This document shows, one piece after another, positions 35,396 to 46,440 of a stretch of 64,000 bases of DNA. The position numbers and the translations under genes are program-made. Every line of letters begins with the position of its first letter. Position 1 is the first letter of the stretch. The notes under the pieces were generated by a model. It made no database searches and was not told the origin of the DNA. It was given only the letters and a program-made list of their open reading frames with translations. Source of the DNA: Cristatella mucedo (Eukaryota; Bryozoa; Phylactolaemata; Cristatellidae); contig WPIO01000015.1 of the NCBI GenBank assembly GCA_009760855.2, forward strand, positions 1,648,501 to 1,712,500. The letters are read 5' to 3'.

Positions 35396-35469
35396 TCTGC
35401 ATCGGGACTCGGATCCTCTGCTTGGGGGTCCGATCTCAGCCGTGCAGTGTGCTTGTTGTAATTGTTGTT

Positions 35470-35594
35470 GTGTCATCGAGTACGCTTCCACTAATTCAAT
35501 CGTGCTTCTTGCAGCAGCAAATGTAAAGTGCCTAGAAAGAGATTGAGTTCTCTTTGGGTGCTACATCAAATGTGTTATTATTATTATTATTATC
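35470..35594 (+). repeat. LINE-A 3' tail
   Basis: CAGCAAATGTAAAGTGCCTA, GAAAGAGATTGAGTTCTCTT, GGGTGCTACATCAAATGTG and (TTA)n: a tail-only LINE-A copy. Confidence 0.75.
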
Positions 35595-36147
35595 ACCAGT
35601 GCGTTAAGACCCAACAATAAGGGTTTCTCTGGTCAAGTGACACTTAAACATAACCAGTCAGTCAGCAACAGCAGCTGGCACGAGTACGATGGCAATCCTG
35701 GAGTTCTAGAGAAATTTCGAAAGCATGCCTCGTGCCCTTGCCTGCATTTACCCGAGGCAATGACAATTACTCACTTATATGTTTACATATGCAATCAGAG
35801 TCAAATTTTCAAGAATCACCCGAAGTGCAAATACGTCAAGACGAGGCTGTGAAGTCATCAGTTTGATATGCCCACCATGACTCAGCTAAAGATGCACTTT
35901 GGCTCAGCTTTTCCCGAACTTCAAAAAAATGTAAGCCCAGCTTTCTCCACCGAGCTTGTCTTTGATACCGGTGTGCTTTTCGTGAGTGCTTAAATGTGCA
36001 TGATTCAGAGCATGTTCGTAGCCAGGGGTCCGACAAACCTGAGGCCGAACAAGTTCTTCTTCTTACATGCTTTAGCATGCTGGCATAAGCATTATACTTG
36101 TTATGCTTTTGCATGCTTGTCTAAGCATGATCGCGTGTATATCATGC
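35595..36147. other. intron sequence, nothing assigned
   Basis: The minus frame 35836-36114 is open but has no clear splice sites. Not assigned. Confidence 0.25.
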
Positions 36148-36304
36148 CTAGCTGGTTTGGTCTAGCGGTTAAGGTGCTCGCCCCGACCAAGGTCTGACTG
36201 AGGTCGTGGGCTCGAGCCCCGAGGCATATGTGAAGCGCCTGAATAGAGATTAAGTTCTCTTGTGGCGCTATAAAAATGAATTATATTATTATTAATTATA
36301 TTAT
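36148..36304 (+). repeat. SINE-1, best-preserved copy
   Basis: The head GCTGGTTTGGTCTAGCGGTT plus AAGGTGCTCGCCCC gives a good A box. GGGCTCGAGCCCC is the B box. The tail GAAGCGCCTGAATAGAGATT, AAGTTCTCTTGTGGCGCTAT ends in TATTATTATTA. The tail has the same stem-loop layout as LINE-A. Confidence 0.85.
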
Positions 36305-37480
36305 CATTTAGCCTATATATAGGGCCTCGGTTTGGCAGCCTAAGAGTGGTTACCAGGCCACAGGTAAGAGGTGATATACTGCTGTTACTAATGCCTCCGC
36401 CTTAAGGACTCAATGACACATTACATAACACCATGACCACAAGTAGTCTTGCCTCATAGATGATAAGAATCAGCATGCAGCAGAAGCCTTCTCTTGCTCT
36501 AGGGGGAGCTGATGACTGAGTCAGCAGTCATCAGCTCAGATCGAGGTCGTGCATGCGAATGCCTTAGTCGGAACGTTCATTATCCACGCACACCATGCAC
36601 ATGGCCCATGCATGCATATCATTGTTCATTAAACAGCGTAGCACAGCAAACCCAATAAATCTTCTACGCACTGCAATCCTTAGAAAAAGAAAGGGTCGCC
36701 AAGGCTGGTTGGGTTGGTTTGCATAGAGACAAACCACGACCAGCGACCACTCGCAGCTTGGTTGGATACGGCTTTGTCAATTCTAGTGTCACACATGACT
36801 AGCCTCACGGAGATAATGTTACTAAAATCACCGATTAAATCTGAAAAGCAGTTTTGCTAAGCAGTTCAGTGTCTAAAATAACTATCGCACACTTGAATTG
36901 TGCAAAGGGTTTAGGCAGACGTCAGCCACCTCGAATCGTCTTGGTTGTTGCACAACATCGGTCAGCATTGTACAATTAAACACGGTTTTAAAACAGCACT
37001 GCCAGATATAAATTCTTGAATGATCATCGCAACTAATTAAGATGAAGTATATTCTGCTCATTCATATTCTATAGAATAGCTCAAATTGGGCATCTCTATA
37101 GAGTTCCGTAAATGTAATCTCAACATTAATCTATGCCATTTCTGATAAGGACATAATCTGGCTTGCAGTCATAGTGGCACACAGTGGCTTTGCAATTTTC
37201 TACAGATAATGCCTGTTGCCATTATCGAGTCTGAATCGCCCAATAACTTGATGAAGCAAGGACGTAAAAAGAGTATTGCCTGGACAGCAGCTAGAGCTGC
37301 CGCAGGTAGTTGACCACCGACTAGTCAGTTACCTGCTAGTCCATGCACATATGGAAACAGTAGACCGGACTTCTCACATAATGAGTAAGTGACTAAATCC
37401 ATTTTGCCGTCGGGTTGTGGCTTCGCTACGGTTTCATGCTGAGAGGGCTAAACGCCACATCTGGCAAGCACGTGCGAAAC
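36305..37480. other. intron sequence, nothing assigned
   Basis: AT-rich single-copy-looking DNA without exon candidates or named repeats. Confidence 0.3.
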
Positions 37481-37518
<38 letters not shown>

Positions 37519-37700
37519 ACTTGATAAAGCGCCCTCGGAGAAATTGATCTCTTTCTAGGCGCTTTACATTTGCTGCAAAGGAAACACAATCGAATGGTGA
37601 GTGGAATCATGCTTGATAAACAACATGAATAACATGGTTAGGGGTGACATGCATAAGGTCAGGTCAGCATGCAAGTGTGGCTACTGGCAGCATGCTCGAA
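37481..37700 (-). repeat. LINE-A 3' tail with (AAT)n
   Basis: Starts with about 12 AAT units (37482-37516), then the complement of the stem-loop and 3' UTR. A duplicated AAGGTCAGGTCAGCATGC lies near 37656. Confidence 0.85.
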
Positions 37701-38095
37701 AAGCCATGCACCTACAATGGGATAGCCTGTGACCAGCACACATGTCTGTTCACGATTAGCCTTATATCTATCTACCCATGGACTTGAAATCACATATACA
37801 CTGCTTAGCAGTAAAGATCACTCGAGCTCAAACGGGAAGCCTCTGTAATTCATACGTGATTGGTCGTGCAGAGAAGAAGGACCACCAGCCCACCAGAACG
37901 AACATATGACCTTGAAATTACAAGCAAGCAGCCCAACACAGACCGCAAATAGGCAGCTCAAGCTTGACTACAGCCATTGCAGCGCAGATAAAGAAAGCCA
38001 ACATGCACATTCGGCCACCAGTGCATACACTGGGTACACGCAAGACTGTTCAAAACAATGAAACAAGTCAGCACATGAACTGAGGCCAGTCATAC

Positions 38096-38189
38096 CGCAT
38101 CGGCAAATACTGCCAGTTTTCTTCCGGTTTCACGTGCTTCAGTCTCTTGCCAACGTAGCTGCTCTGGTTGAAGGGGCCCTGAATCAGTC
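38096..38189 (-). CDS. internal exon of minus-strand split gene
   Basis: On the minus strand GCTCGTTGCCTTGGTTGCAG is a good acceptor and GTATGA the donor. The best frame by third-position GC gives LIQGPFNQSSYVGKRLKHVK then PEENWQYLPM, ending with two bases of the next codon. The other open frame has poor codon use. Phase out (2) fits the exon at 22571. The same frame stays open upstream (LQVLVALVAG), so an acceptor near 38218 (TGTACTTGGAGCAG, phase +1) is an alternative start. With the short form the exon accepts phase 1 from 49579. The family is not recognised. Confidence 0.62.
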
Positions 38190-38546
38190 CTGCAACCAAG
38201 GCAACGAGCACTTGCAGACTGCTCCAAGTACAGGGTACAGGGATGGTAGTTCACCAGGCAAACTGGCACAGCTATCAAGCAGACATTGCATTACATAGCA
38301 TTAAAGCATTACATAGCAATTGAACGGTATGCAGACATTGTACGGCGCATGTGTGAAGCAAAAACCCATCAATTTATTCAACTCCTAGTGCTTCGACCTT
38401 TTGTGGGAGGCTTTGGTATATCGTATCAAAGGGGCAACCAACAAAGAGCAATGACCAGAGCCCTGCAAATGTACTGCTCAGTAATATGAAGAATAAAGAT
38501 GCGAAGCTCGACTCTGATGTTGAATGCAACCTGAAGTTGAATTTAC

Positions 38547-38685
38547 CACTGAGTATTTCTCTGTCGTGCGACAGAACCAGCATTGCAGAACCAGAATCTG
38601 CGAAACGGAACCTCCTTGCATATCAATCTCGCTGCATGGCTGCTCGCGTGGTGGGCGACAAGTTTTCAAAACGTCCCCCCAGGCG
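38547..38685 (-). CDS. candidate exon of minus-strand gene
   Basis: The acceptor GCCCTGCACCTAACGACAG is followed by an open 139-bp frame reading AWGDVLKTCRPPREQPCSEI and QILVLQCWFCRTTEKYSV, then a GTAAAT donor. A second frame (RLGGRFENLSPTTRAAMQ, then stop) is also open at the start. Composition is intermediate and it does not join its neighbours in phase without another exon, so this is tentative. Confidence 0.3.
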
Positions 38686-38865
38686 CTGTCGTTAGGTGCA
38701 GGGCACCACGTGACATCTCTCTTCCCCAGCTGAAACTACTGGCTGTAGCATCTATCTGTTCAAGAGAGTAAATTTTATCCACTATTCTGCTCAGCCTTCA
38801 CTCTCACGGATAGCAAAAATACTCTGAAACTCATAGTGACTATCAAAAGCAGAGAATCTCAACAG

Positions 38866-39352
38866 AAGTACTCTGCCTATCTGTCAGATATACTACCCCA
38901 TCAGGCTAAGCATCGTACCACCCACTTTTCGGAATCCAGCAGTCTAGAAATACCTCATACAAACCTTAAATCCTTTGGAGACCGTGCATTTAGTTCATAT
39001 GCTCCCAAAGCCTGGAACTCTCTCCCGACCTGCGTCAGAACATCCCCTGACCTGACCACATTTAAAAGGAACCTAAAAACATACCTATTTAGGACAGCAT
39101 TCAGTGGGTCCCTGTGATTCGTCCTTCATGTGCTTATGCGTGCTGACACTGTGCATGCTGCCACTAACCACATTTGCATGCTGACCCTGTGCATGTCACC
39201 CCTAACCATATTATTCATTTCGTTTGTTTTTTCAAGCATGATTTTACTTACCTTTCAATTGCATTTCACTTTACAGCAAATGTAAAGCACCTAGAGAGAG
39301 ATTAAGTTCTCTGAGGGCGCTTTATCAAGTGAATTATTGTTATTATTATTAT
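38866..39352 (+). repeat. LINE-A 3' end, youngest-looking copy
   Basis: Frame 38836-39117 is intact from YLSDILPHQAKHRTTHFSES through PHTNLKSFGDRAFSSYAPKA, WNSLPTCVRTSPDLTTFKRN to LFRTAFSGSL and a stop. The full 3' UTR follows, with the stem-loop at 39284-39332 and (TTA)n to 39352. This copy serves as the reference for the LINE-A 3' end. Confidence 0.9.
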
Positions 39353-39822
39353 TACCTTTGCACAGCAATATTTCATTAAATCTAGGTTTAAAACGAGATT
39401 ATATCATCACAGCTAATTAGCCAAAGTGCATCAATGCTAATTTCAAATATATACAAGTTGGAGCCTAAACGGATGCACGGCCCTCGTATTTTTCCATAAA
39501 CGGCCAACATCAATGATGGTCCTATGCAAAATCATGAAGCAAAAGACCGAGCTGAAGTGACAGATCAATACATGCGAATGGCATGGAAATAAGTAGCTTA
39601 AAGTATAGCAATGTAAGACGAATTTTCGTCCAAGAATGAATATCTGAATAAATATGAACATGTATCAACCAAATGAGCCATCCGAGCACCTTATAATTTC
39701 AGTGTAGTGCATCATAAAAAACAAGCCAAGTCCACATGGGGAAATTGGACAAGGCACGGTAAGCTCATACAAGCAAATACCAAGTACCAATGAAACTGAA
39801 AGATTAGCCGCAGCAATCTCAC

Positions 39823-39906
39823 ATGGTTGCATTCCGGCGACATTTTGCAACTGAGCAGCCGTATCCCACAGCCTACGGCTTGATAATGGCACATAGGTGG
39901 CATGTG
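39823..39906 (-). CDS. probable internal exon of minus-strand gene
   Basis: A very good acceptor (CTCTCGGTGCTATCTCCAACAG) is followed by two bases, 27 codons and one base, then the donor GTGAGA. The peptide starts HATYVPLSSRRLWDTAAQLQ and continues NVAGMQP. The frame also stays open past the donor (EIAAANLSVSLVLGICLYEL), so a longer exon is possible. Phase in (+2) fits 49579-49764. Joined directly to the short form of the 38096 exon it would create a stop, so at least one more exon, an alternative boundary, or alternative splicing is implied. Confidence 0.45.
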
Positions 39907-41085
39907 CTGTTGGAGATAGCACCGAGAGCACCAGATGAAATGGAGGGCCTCAGCTTAAACTAATAACTGCTGCAGGCCCTAGATTTGTGAGGTCTTTCTC
40001 ACAATTGCTCGAAATTCTCTTTTCCAGAGAAAGTTTTTTTTAGCCGGGTTGGGTCACGGCTGGAATCCTATTTTCAGTGAAGCATCACTCGTCATTTTTA
40101 CATGCATCGTCGGCCACGATTAAGTACCTTGGCAGCATTACAAAGATTGATAGCCCACGGAGTGGACAGTCACCGACAGGCTGCCTGTGACTCTCGCCGG
40201 TACCTCTCGTCAAGCAGCTTCAAAAGCGACGGGAAGGTCGGCACCTCCCGGTTCCTCTGTTGACAAGACTGGAATACGACTCCGGCTAGGCCGAATGGTG
40301 GTCGTGGCGATTATGTATATGTGTGTACGAATAGCACTGCTAACGCCCATAGTAACAAACAAGTTAGCTGATTTAACTCAAACGATGCAATAGAACGACT
40401 TTTGAGTTCATATTTTCAAGTCACTTCAGTCAAGGCATGGTTATTTACTGAGCAGAAACTTGAGGTTGCTCGCATTGTTGAGAATGTCACTGCTGGCCTC
40501 CTTGAGAATCGCTAGCTGTATGTCGCCTGCTGTTGAAGTGCTGATCGCCAACCAGATGATGACGAAGTGGACTTCGTTTATCGATTCTCCTCATTTTAGA
40601 GATAGTGAAAGCATTCACATTGAAAAAGGCTTTTGCTAGATGGTTTACGTGTTATTAGTCAAGAGGTGCAAGAATGACCTGCCTGGTCTGGGCTTCGAGA
40701 GGGAAAAGCAGTTTATAGACAAAATTGCAAGGATAAACGCTTGGCCTTAGAAAAACGCTCGATCTTTTGATGGCCGAGCCAAAATTGGCATCTGCAGTCA
40801 AGGCCATGGGGATTTCTACATTCTTAGGGAATTCTGTAGCCCTTAGCCGTGCTATCCATTCTATTATACACGGGCTGAAAGTAGTGTCTGCATGCACACT
40901 TGGAGATTACACTAGTTGCTTTTATTCCATCTATGCTTGCACATATCTTGAGTGCTTAGAAACAGAATGCCCCAAATGATTTGTTGGGATTGCACTAGGG
41001 ATATCAGGGTCTTTAATGAACAATACAATTTTGCTTTAGCTGAGCAGCATTTGAAAGCTTTTAGATCACCAAAAGCCACTTTATT
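39907..41085. other. intron sequence, nothing assigned
   Basis: No splice-supported frame or named repeat found. 40140-40320 is moderately GC-rich. Confidence 0.25.
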
Positions 41086-41185
41086 ATAATAATACATTTG
41101 TACAGTGCCCTCAGAGAACTTAATCTATTTCTAGGTACTTTTCATGTGCTGCAAAGGAAGCGTGATCTCTGTTAATCAATTAATC
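41086..41185 (-). repeat. LINE-A 3' tail
   Basis: Complement of TATTATT, the stem-loop (ACAGTGCCCTCAGAGAACTT...CTAGGTACTTTT) and the start of the 3' UTR. Diverged. Confidence 0.65.
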
Positions 41186-41313
41186 TCTCTGAATCTCACT
41201 GTAGTCTGCCCGTAGTAAGCACCACTCTCCAGTCCTACCGATCAGCAATACCTGCTATTATTAAAGGGGTATACGGCGAATATTGAAGTATCATGGAAAT
41301 ATTTGAATTGTCA

Positions 41314-41345
41314 AAGTAGTTAGCGCAGCATAGCGCTAACTACTT
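41314..41345. repeat. 13-bp perfect inverted repeat
   Basis: AAGTAGTTAGCGC and its exact complement GCGCTAACTACTT are separated by a six-base loop (AGCATA). Unique in this window by eye. Confidence 0.9.
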
Positions 41346-41901
41346 CTGGACACAATGACATCCAGAAGCAAAGAGCCTCACAATTGTAACGTGGTTCTCA
41401 AGCAACAGCTATCCTCCGAGCAATCAGTGAAACCGAGCGATGCCAGTGTCTATTTGCTGCTGGAACCTGATGTGGCTTTGAACATCTATAAGAACAATCA
41501 GCCCTTGCAATGAAAATGAGTAGATTAATGTACCTGACACTAAAAGTTTAGGGGCTTCTATAAGAGCTCCAACAAGGGAAGTGTTTATTCAAACGTCTTC
41601 AGACCTGAAGCTGGGAGTATGTGCCCCAAGTTGCATATGGGGCTCTAGTGGCAATTACATATGGGTAAAACATGATGACAGATTGAACCACCTACAACCC
41701 CATTGAGACTGCGGCTTCCTCATCGTCGTCGGTGCCTTTTCGGTGATTTTAGAAAGTATAGTAGTGTGTGGTTTTTGCTTTAAAATTTTACATAGGCCTG
41801 TTTTCAGGTGCATTTGAACAGACCATGGCTATTGACTTCTGATTAAAAGCCGCACTGACTTCATATTTGTTGAGAATCCACATGATTTGTAGTGTCCACG
41901 A

Positions 41902-41972
41902 ATTTGATCAATCGATGAACATATGAATTAGCTCCCACCGGGCTAATTCATATGTTCATTGATTGATCAAAT
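41902..41972. repeat. 31-bp hairpin with 9-base loop
   Basis: Left arm 41902-41932, loop TCCCACCGG at 41933-41941, right arm 41942-41972. Thirty of 31 pairs are Watson-Crick; the remaining one (CGAT against ATTG) is G.T. Total length is 71 bases. It could be a fold-back transposon remnant, a small-RNA hairpin or a recent inverted duplication. Confidence 0.92.
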
Positions 41973-42144
41973 CCGGGAATTGTCAATCTTTCCAAGTCGT
42001 ACCAGAAGATTTCTAGTACAGCCGAAAGAATAACTGTATTGCTCAATACTCAATTAATCATTTATTTGCTCCTATAATTAGGGCTTCATTAGAGATATAT
42101 ACTCAGAGATAGCCCCAGACAGAAACAGAAGTCCAGAATGAGAA

Positions 42145-42295
42145 GGGTTAGATGCTTGCATTTAACATTCCCGGTTGTGAGTTCGAGTCCTGCAGTAGGC
42201 AATTCAATATTATCGCTGCAAGTAGGGGAAGGCCATTATGCTTCTTCTGCCATTGAAATGAGGCATTCGAAGAAGCTAAGTTTTGCTTTGTCTTT
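42145..42295 (+). repeat. SINE-2, diverged copy
   Basis: GAGTTCGAGTCCTGCAGTAG (B box), CAATTCAATATTATCGCTGC body and GCTTCTTCTGCCATTGAAAT tail, in SINE-2 order. Confidence 0.55.
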
Positions 42296-42335
42296 TTAAA
42301 TATAAACAGATGGGTAGCAATAAATAGACAACTAG

Positions 42336-42660
42336 ATAATAATAATAATAATAATAATAATGCACTTGATAAAGCACCCTCAGAGAACTCAATCTCTTTC
42401 TAGGCACTTTACATTTGCTGCAAAGGGAAACGCGATTGAATGGTGAGTAATATCACGCTTGATAAACAACATGAATCACGTGGTTAGGGGTGCCGTACAC
42501 AGAGTCAGCATGCAAGTGTGGTTAGTGGTAGCATGCACCAGATAAATAAACAGACTACTGGGTAAACTGATAGATAAATACATAGATGGATAAACAGACA
42601 GACAGACAGATAGATACATAGGCAGGCAGATAGAAAGATAAATAGAGTGAGATAAAGACA
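42336..42660 (-). repeat. LINE-A 3' tail followed by GATA/GACA repeats
   Basis: (AAT)n at 42336-42360, the stem-loop complement and 3' UTR to about 42535. Then a microsatellite-like stretch of GATAAATA, (GACA)n and GATAGATA units to about 42660. Confidence 0.8.
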
Positions 42661-43687
42661 GATCGGTTTAAACTGTTGCCCCACGAGGCACTAGGTGTCA
42701 GCGGGGATTAAGATACTTCACCACCAACATAAAAAAGATAAAGCATTCGAAGGCTAAGGGGCATGGGATTAAAAGATCTACTCCGTGATTGAAGGAGAAG
42801 GTACAGCCATTTTCTGGTAATCCTAAATAAGAACTCAAATGTGCACACTGCTTGACATCATCAAAGGAAAGGCAAGGCAAGTCGGTGAGAAGTCGGTTAA
42901 TGGTCAGAAGCACGTTAAATACAAGCTGGCAAACTAGGCAGCAGGTAAGGCTAGGCTTCAGACGAATATTGGCAGCAGACAGTTTGAATGTACCCCAGTT
43001 ACCAATATAGTGTGCCTCAACGGGATAGTAACACCATGAGTGGCCTGCCTATGGTAGACGGGCAGTCGATGAAGGATCAGCATGATACCTGACGCTCAAA
43101 CAAGACCAGACTCGACAGCCTCACTCACTTTCTCAGCACACTTTTGCTTCGTTGCATTACGTTTTGCCTTGCTGACCGATCCGTCCACGGCTCCAAATCA
43201 ATTGCAAGATATTTTATGAAGGATTTTTAAAGAAACAATGCTGCTAGAGTACACGGCTGCTCACAAACAGGATCAGACGGTCTCTTACAACAGCCCTACC
43301 TCACGGGCACAGCTGGTCGGCTTATTGCTCATCTAAACAAAAAGCCTCACGTCAATGCCATCCTTGCAAAGCACTTCCTCCAAAGATGAAAGTTAAGCCG
43401 GCTCGGCCAGCTGCAGCAAAAGGAGTGAATTACAGAGAAAGAAGAGTCATAAGGCAAGTTTCCTGGTACCACGGACAGGTCCCTTCTTGCTGTCTTTGAG
43501 CCAATCAAGGGATCAGAGGAAAGGCCTTCGTCTAAGCCGATTGGCCAACACGGTGTGGCGACAGATGGCAACACGGTCGTTTAGCAAAAATTGAACCACG
43601 AGGCAGCTTTCAAACAGCAGTATGATTGAAAGCAATTTAACATTTAATACTAATAACCTTATATCTCTATCACCTTAGCTATACACA
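42661..43687. other. intron sequence, nothing firm
   Basis: On the minus strand CACTCCTTTTGCTGCAG near 43418 looks like an acceptor and GTGAGG near 43346 like a donor, but the enclosed frames contain stops or have poor codon use. 42700-43000 may be an old LINE fragment in minus orientation (TCGGTGAGAAGTCGGTTAAT region). Confidence 0.25.
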
Positions 43688-43885
43688 ATAATAATAATAA
43701 TAATAATAATGCACTTGATAAAGTGCCCTCAGAGAACTTAATCTCTTTCTAGGTGCTTTACATTTGCTGCAAAGGGAAATGCAATTGAATGGTAAGTAAA
43801 ATCATGCTTGAAAAACAAACAAAATGAATAATATGGTGAGGGGTGACATGCACAGGGTCAGCATGCAAATGTGGTTAGTGGACAC
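43688..43885 (-). repeat. LINE-A 3' tail with (AAT)n
   Basis: (AAT)n, stem-loop complement, TTTACATTTGCTGCAAAGGG and the GGTCAGCATGCAAATGTGGT part of the 3' UTR. Well preserved. Confidence 0.85.
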
Positions 43886-44804
43886 AAATCGGGTGTCTTA
43901 TGACATTAGAAGAATTTTCACGGCACCATGTCGGATGCTGGATGAGTCAGCTCCTTCGCAAATGCCTATCTCTAAATGGGCTGTGTGCGCAACAAGCTAT
44001 GCAGTTGGCAACCGGACACTAATACTACTTCGAGTCATTTCACTTCATTGCATAGGCAGCAGGCAGTGTAAGCCAATGTTCATGAGCACTTCCGGCACAC
44101 TGGTGGCAACAAATTTGCATGTCAGTATTTGTCCACCAATCCTGCTAAACAAACATCAGCATGGATATTTGCCACCACAAATAATGGTATAAACTTTGCA
44201 GAAGTACCCTTGACATATGCCTTCCGGTGGGACTGCTTCCTCAGTCATTTAAATGCTTCTTGTGCAACATAATGCTATTCCAGTTGTAATGTAATATAAT
44301 GTACACACAGCACAAAGTACGGGCAAACCCTTATTTATTATGAGTTGCAGGCATTTGACAATACAAAATTAGACAGAAAAAGACCAAAGAACAAGTGAAA
44401 GAACGAAGGTGCTTAGATAGGATAATGCATTTCACCATGGCGTTTTCATAAACCAGCGTATACAACAAAAAATTGCACAATACAACGTCTTTGACCCTTA
44501 AAATCTGTTTAAAAATGGTGGCTCACTCATTTTACCGCATCTTAAAAACGACTGCATTGTTCATTTTTGGAGGCATCTAGAAATGCACGGTAGTATGAAA
44601 ACAACAACTGCACCGGCTACACTAATTTCTTAGCCTCATGCTATGGCCAGTGAGCATGCCCAAAACTAATGGACTGCCCTTAAGGATGGGCCAAATGTGG
44701 GGTTTGCACCGAACAGGACATAGTCGCATTAAAATTGCTAAAAACAAATTGGTGAGATTTCGGTAAGATACACACTGACGAAGATGGCTACGAGTGACAA
44801 CATG
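43886..44804. other. intron sequence, nothing assigned
   Basis: The frame 43824-44192 begins in LINE tail and has no supporting signals. 44270-44560 is AT-rich. Confidence 0.25.
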
Positions 44805-45140
44805 CATGGATAACAAGTCGAATCGTTTAGCCATACCTCGTACGAATCTCAAAACCGTTAGAGATCGTATCTTTAGTTCATATGCTCCCAAAGCCTGCAA
44901 CTCACTATCGACGCACGTCATAACGTCCCCTGACATGACGACCTTTAAAAATAAGGTTAAAACGCACCTGGTTATTACAGCATTTGGTGGGTCTTCGTGA
45001 TTTTTTCTTTGTGTATGCATGTATACCTGCTTATTCTAAGCCTGCTGCTTTCGTTACAATTAAACATTCGGTAAGGCTTTCCATACAGTCATTAGAAAGT
45101 GCCCAGAAAGAGACTCAGTTCTCTGAGGTTGCCACTGCAC
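44805..45140 (+). repeat. LINE-A 3' end
   Basis: SNRLAIPRTNLKTVRDRIFS, SYAPKACNSLSTHVITSPDM and TTFKNKVKTHLVITAFGGSS at 44815-44998. The 3' UTR is shortened, with AAGTGCCCAGAAAGAGACTC near 45100. The (TAT)n is missing. Confidence 0.8.
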
Positions 45141-45144
45141 CTGC

Positions 45145-45965
45145 AATGACAGACATGAGCAGTGAAGCTTTAGGCATCATTTCACCACTATGGGTTCATG
45201 CTCAAAGCATACAGGCTGCATCTAGGAGGCTAGTTCGTAGGGATGCGATTAGGCTTCGACTAGATAAACAATGCATGCTTGCTCGGAGATAAAATAAAAA
45301 GAAGTCACTTCTGTCCACCAAGCATGAAGTGGCTCGTTTGGAGCTCGCTATGATGAGAGAGCATGGGCTGGACCCATTCACTTGACAGGAGCAAAGTCGA
45401 ATGACGAGAGTAAATTCGCCATTTTTGGGTAACTGCAATTATATGCCATTTGTTCATTTTCGCTCAAACGAATGTTTTAATGATAAAAGCCTGGAGAAAG
45501 GCAGCAAAATTTGGCAGCAAAGTGGTCAGAATCAGGCAGCTGCTTCTGTAGTAGCACCGGGCATCATAATGAAAGACTTTTATTTAGAAGTGCTTCGGAA
45601 AGTTGCATAACCCACTGCAATGAGGCAATGTGGGGACTATTTTCTTTTCCATCAGGGCAATGACTCTAAGCATACGGCTAAGTGTGTTTAGTATGTTTTC
45701 CACCACAAACTCTAATCCCGTTTTGATTCATTAACCTAACGGAACAGCCTTGGCAATCTTCGTATCGGAATCCCACTGAGTGTCCCTGGGGTGGAGTTGA
45801 TAGAAGGGTCAGAGCTTATTTTGATAGTATCATATCTGAAGACTCGCTCGTCTCAAGCTTACATGACGTTTGGAGAACGTGAAAGACAGATATTTGCAGC
45901 AGATGCCAGATGTTTGCTCTATGCTCGACAGGCATATCAGGCAGGTTACTGCTTATCCCAGTAGT
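45145..45965 (+). pseudogene. degenerate Tc1/mariner-like transposase
   Basis: Broken frames give KKKSLLSTKHEVARLELAMM (45300-45360), KIWQQSGQNQAAASVVAPGI (about 45510) and FLFHQGNDSKHTAK (45640-45690), the counterpart of the conserved FQQDNDPKHTA block of Tc1-like DDE transposases. Then RNPTECPWGGVDRRVRAYFD (45765-45820) corresponds to the SPDLNPIE-W region. The catalytic Asp of QQD is Gly here, and stops and shifts are frequent. I did not find terminal inverted repeats. The proposed enzyme class acts by cut-and-paste at TA sites. Confidence 0.6.
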
Positions 45966-46135
45966 TGGAACTTCATTTTAGCACTAAAAAAACATTCTTG
46001 TACAGAAACTTTGTTTACAACTTACGTAAGCTTATTTTATATACTTAGCACGAGTACAGAAGGTTGCAGTAACGGTTTTTATACTGGCATCAGAATGTCT
46101 TTGGGTCAGGTGACCATTTTTTAGTCGGCCTCACC

Positions 46136-46440
46136 CACACTTTTGTGCTACAGTGTACTAAGACTGAAACTCTAGAGACACAAGGACTGAGTGGCAATGT
46201 GCAATGCTATGCAGGAGTTTCATATAGCACACTCAAAGCCTAAGCGGCTTTTGGAGTGCACAAGGTAGCCAACAGACTTTATCTCAGGCAACAAAGAGGG
46301 AGTGAAAAGCAGTGCTAAGTCCTGCAGGGTAGTCGAATAAGGGAGTAGCAGGGAAGTAGAAAGCAGCTCAGGACGAAGGCTTGAAAAGATGTGCTACAGT
46401 CAGCAGCAGGAGAGTGGATCTCGTTGCATAAGAAAGTTGC
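46136..46440 (-). repeat. LINE-B 3' end
   Basis: In minus orientation it carries the CAAAAGCCGCTTAGGCTTTG and GTCTGTTGGCTACCTTGTGC blocks of the LINE-B C-terminus (compare 47165-47220). It ends at the ACTTAGTCCTTGTGTCTCTA tail region. Confidence 0.7.

Noticed and set aside
37482-37516. AAT repeats as a CRISPR or tandem array
   Set aside because: These are the complement of the LINE-A (TAT)n tail. No spaced repeats of CRISPR type occur anywhere in the window.
43340-43420. Minus-strand acceptor/donor pair enclosing SLEEVLCKDGID
   Set aside because: The frame matching the neighbours has a stop, and the open frame lacks a good boundary. Too short to support.
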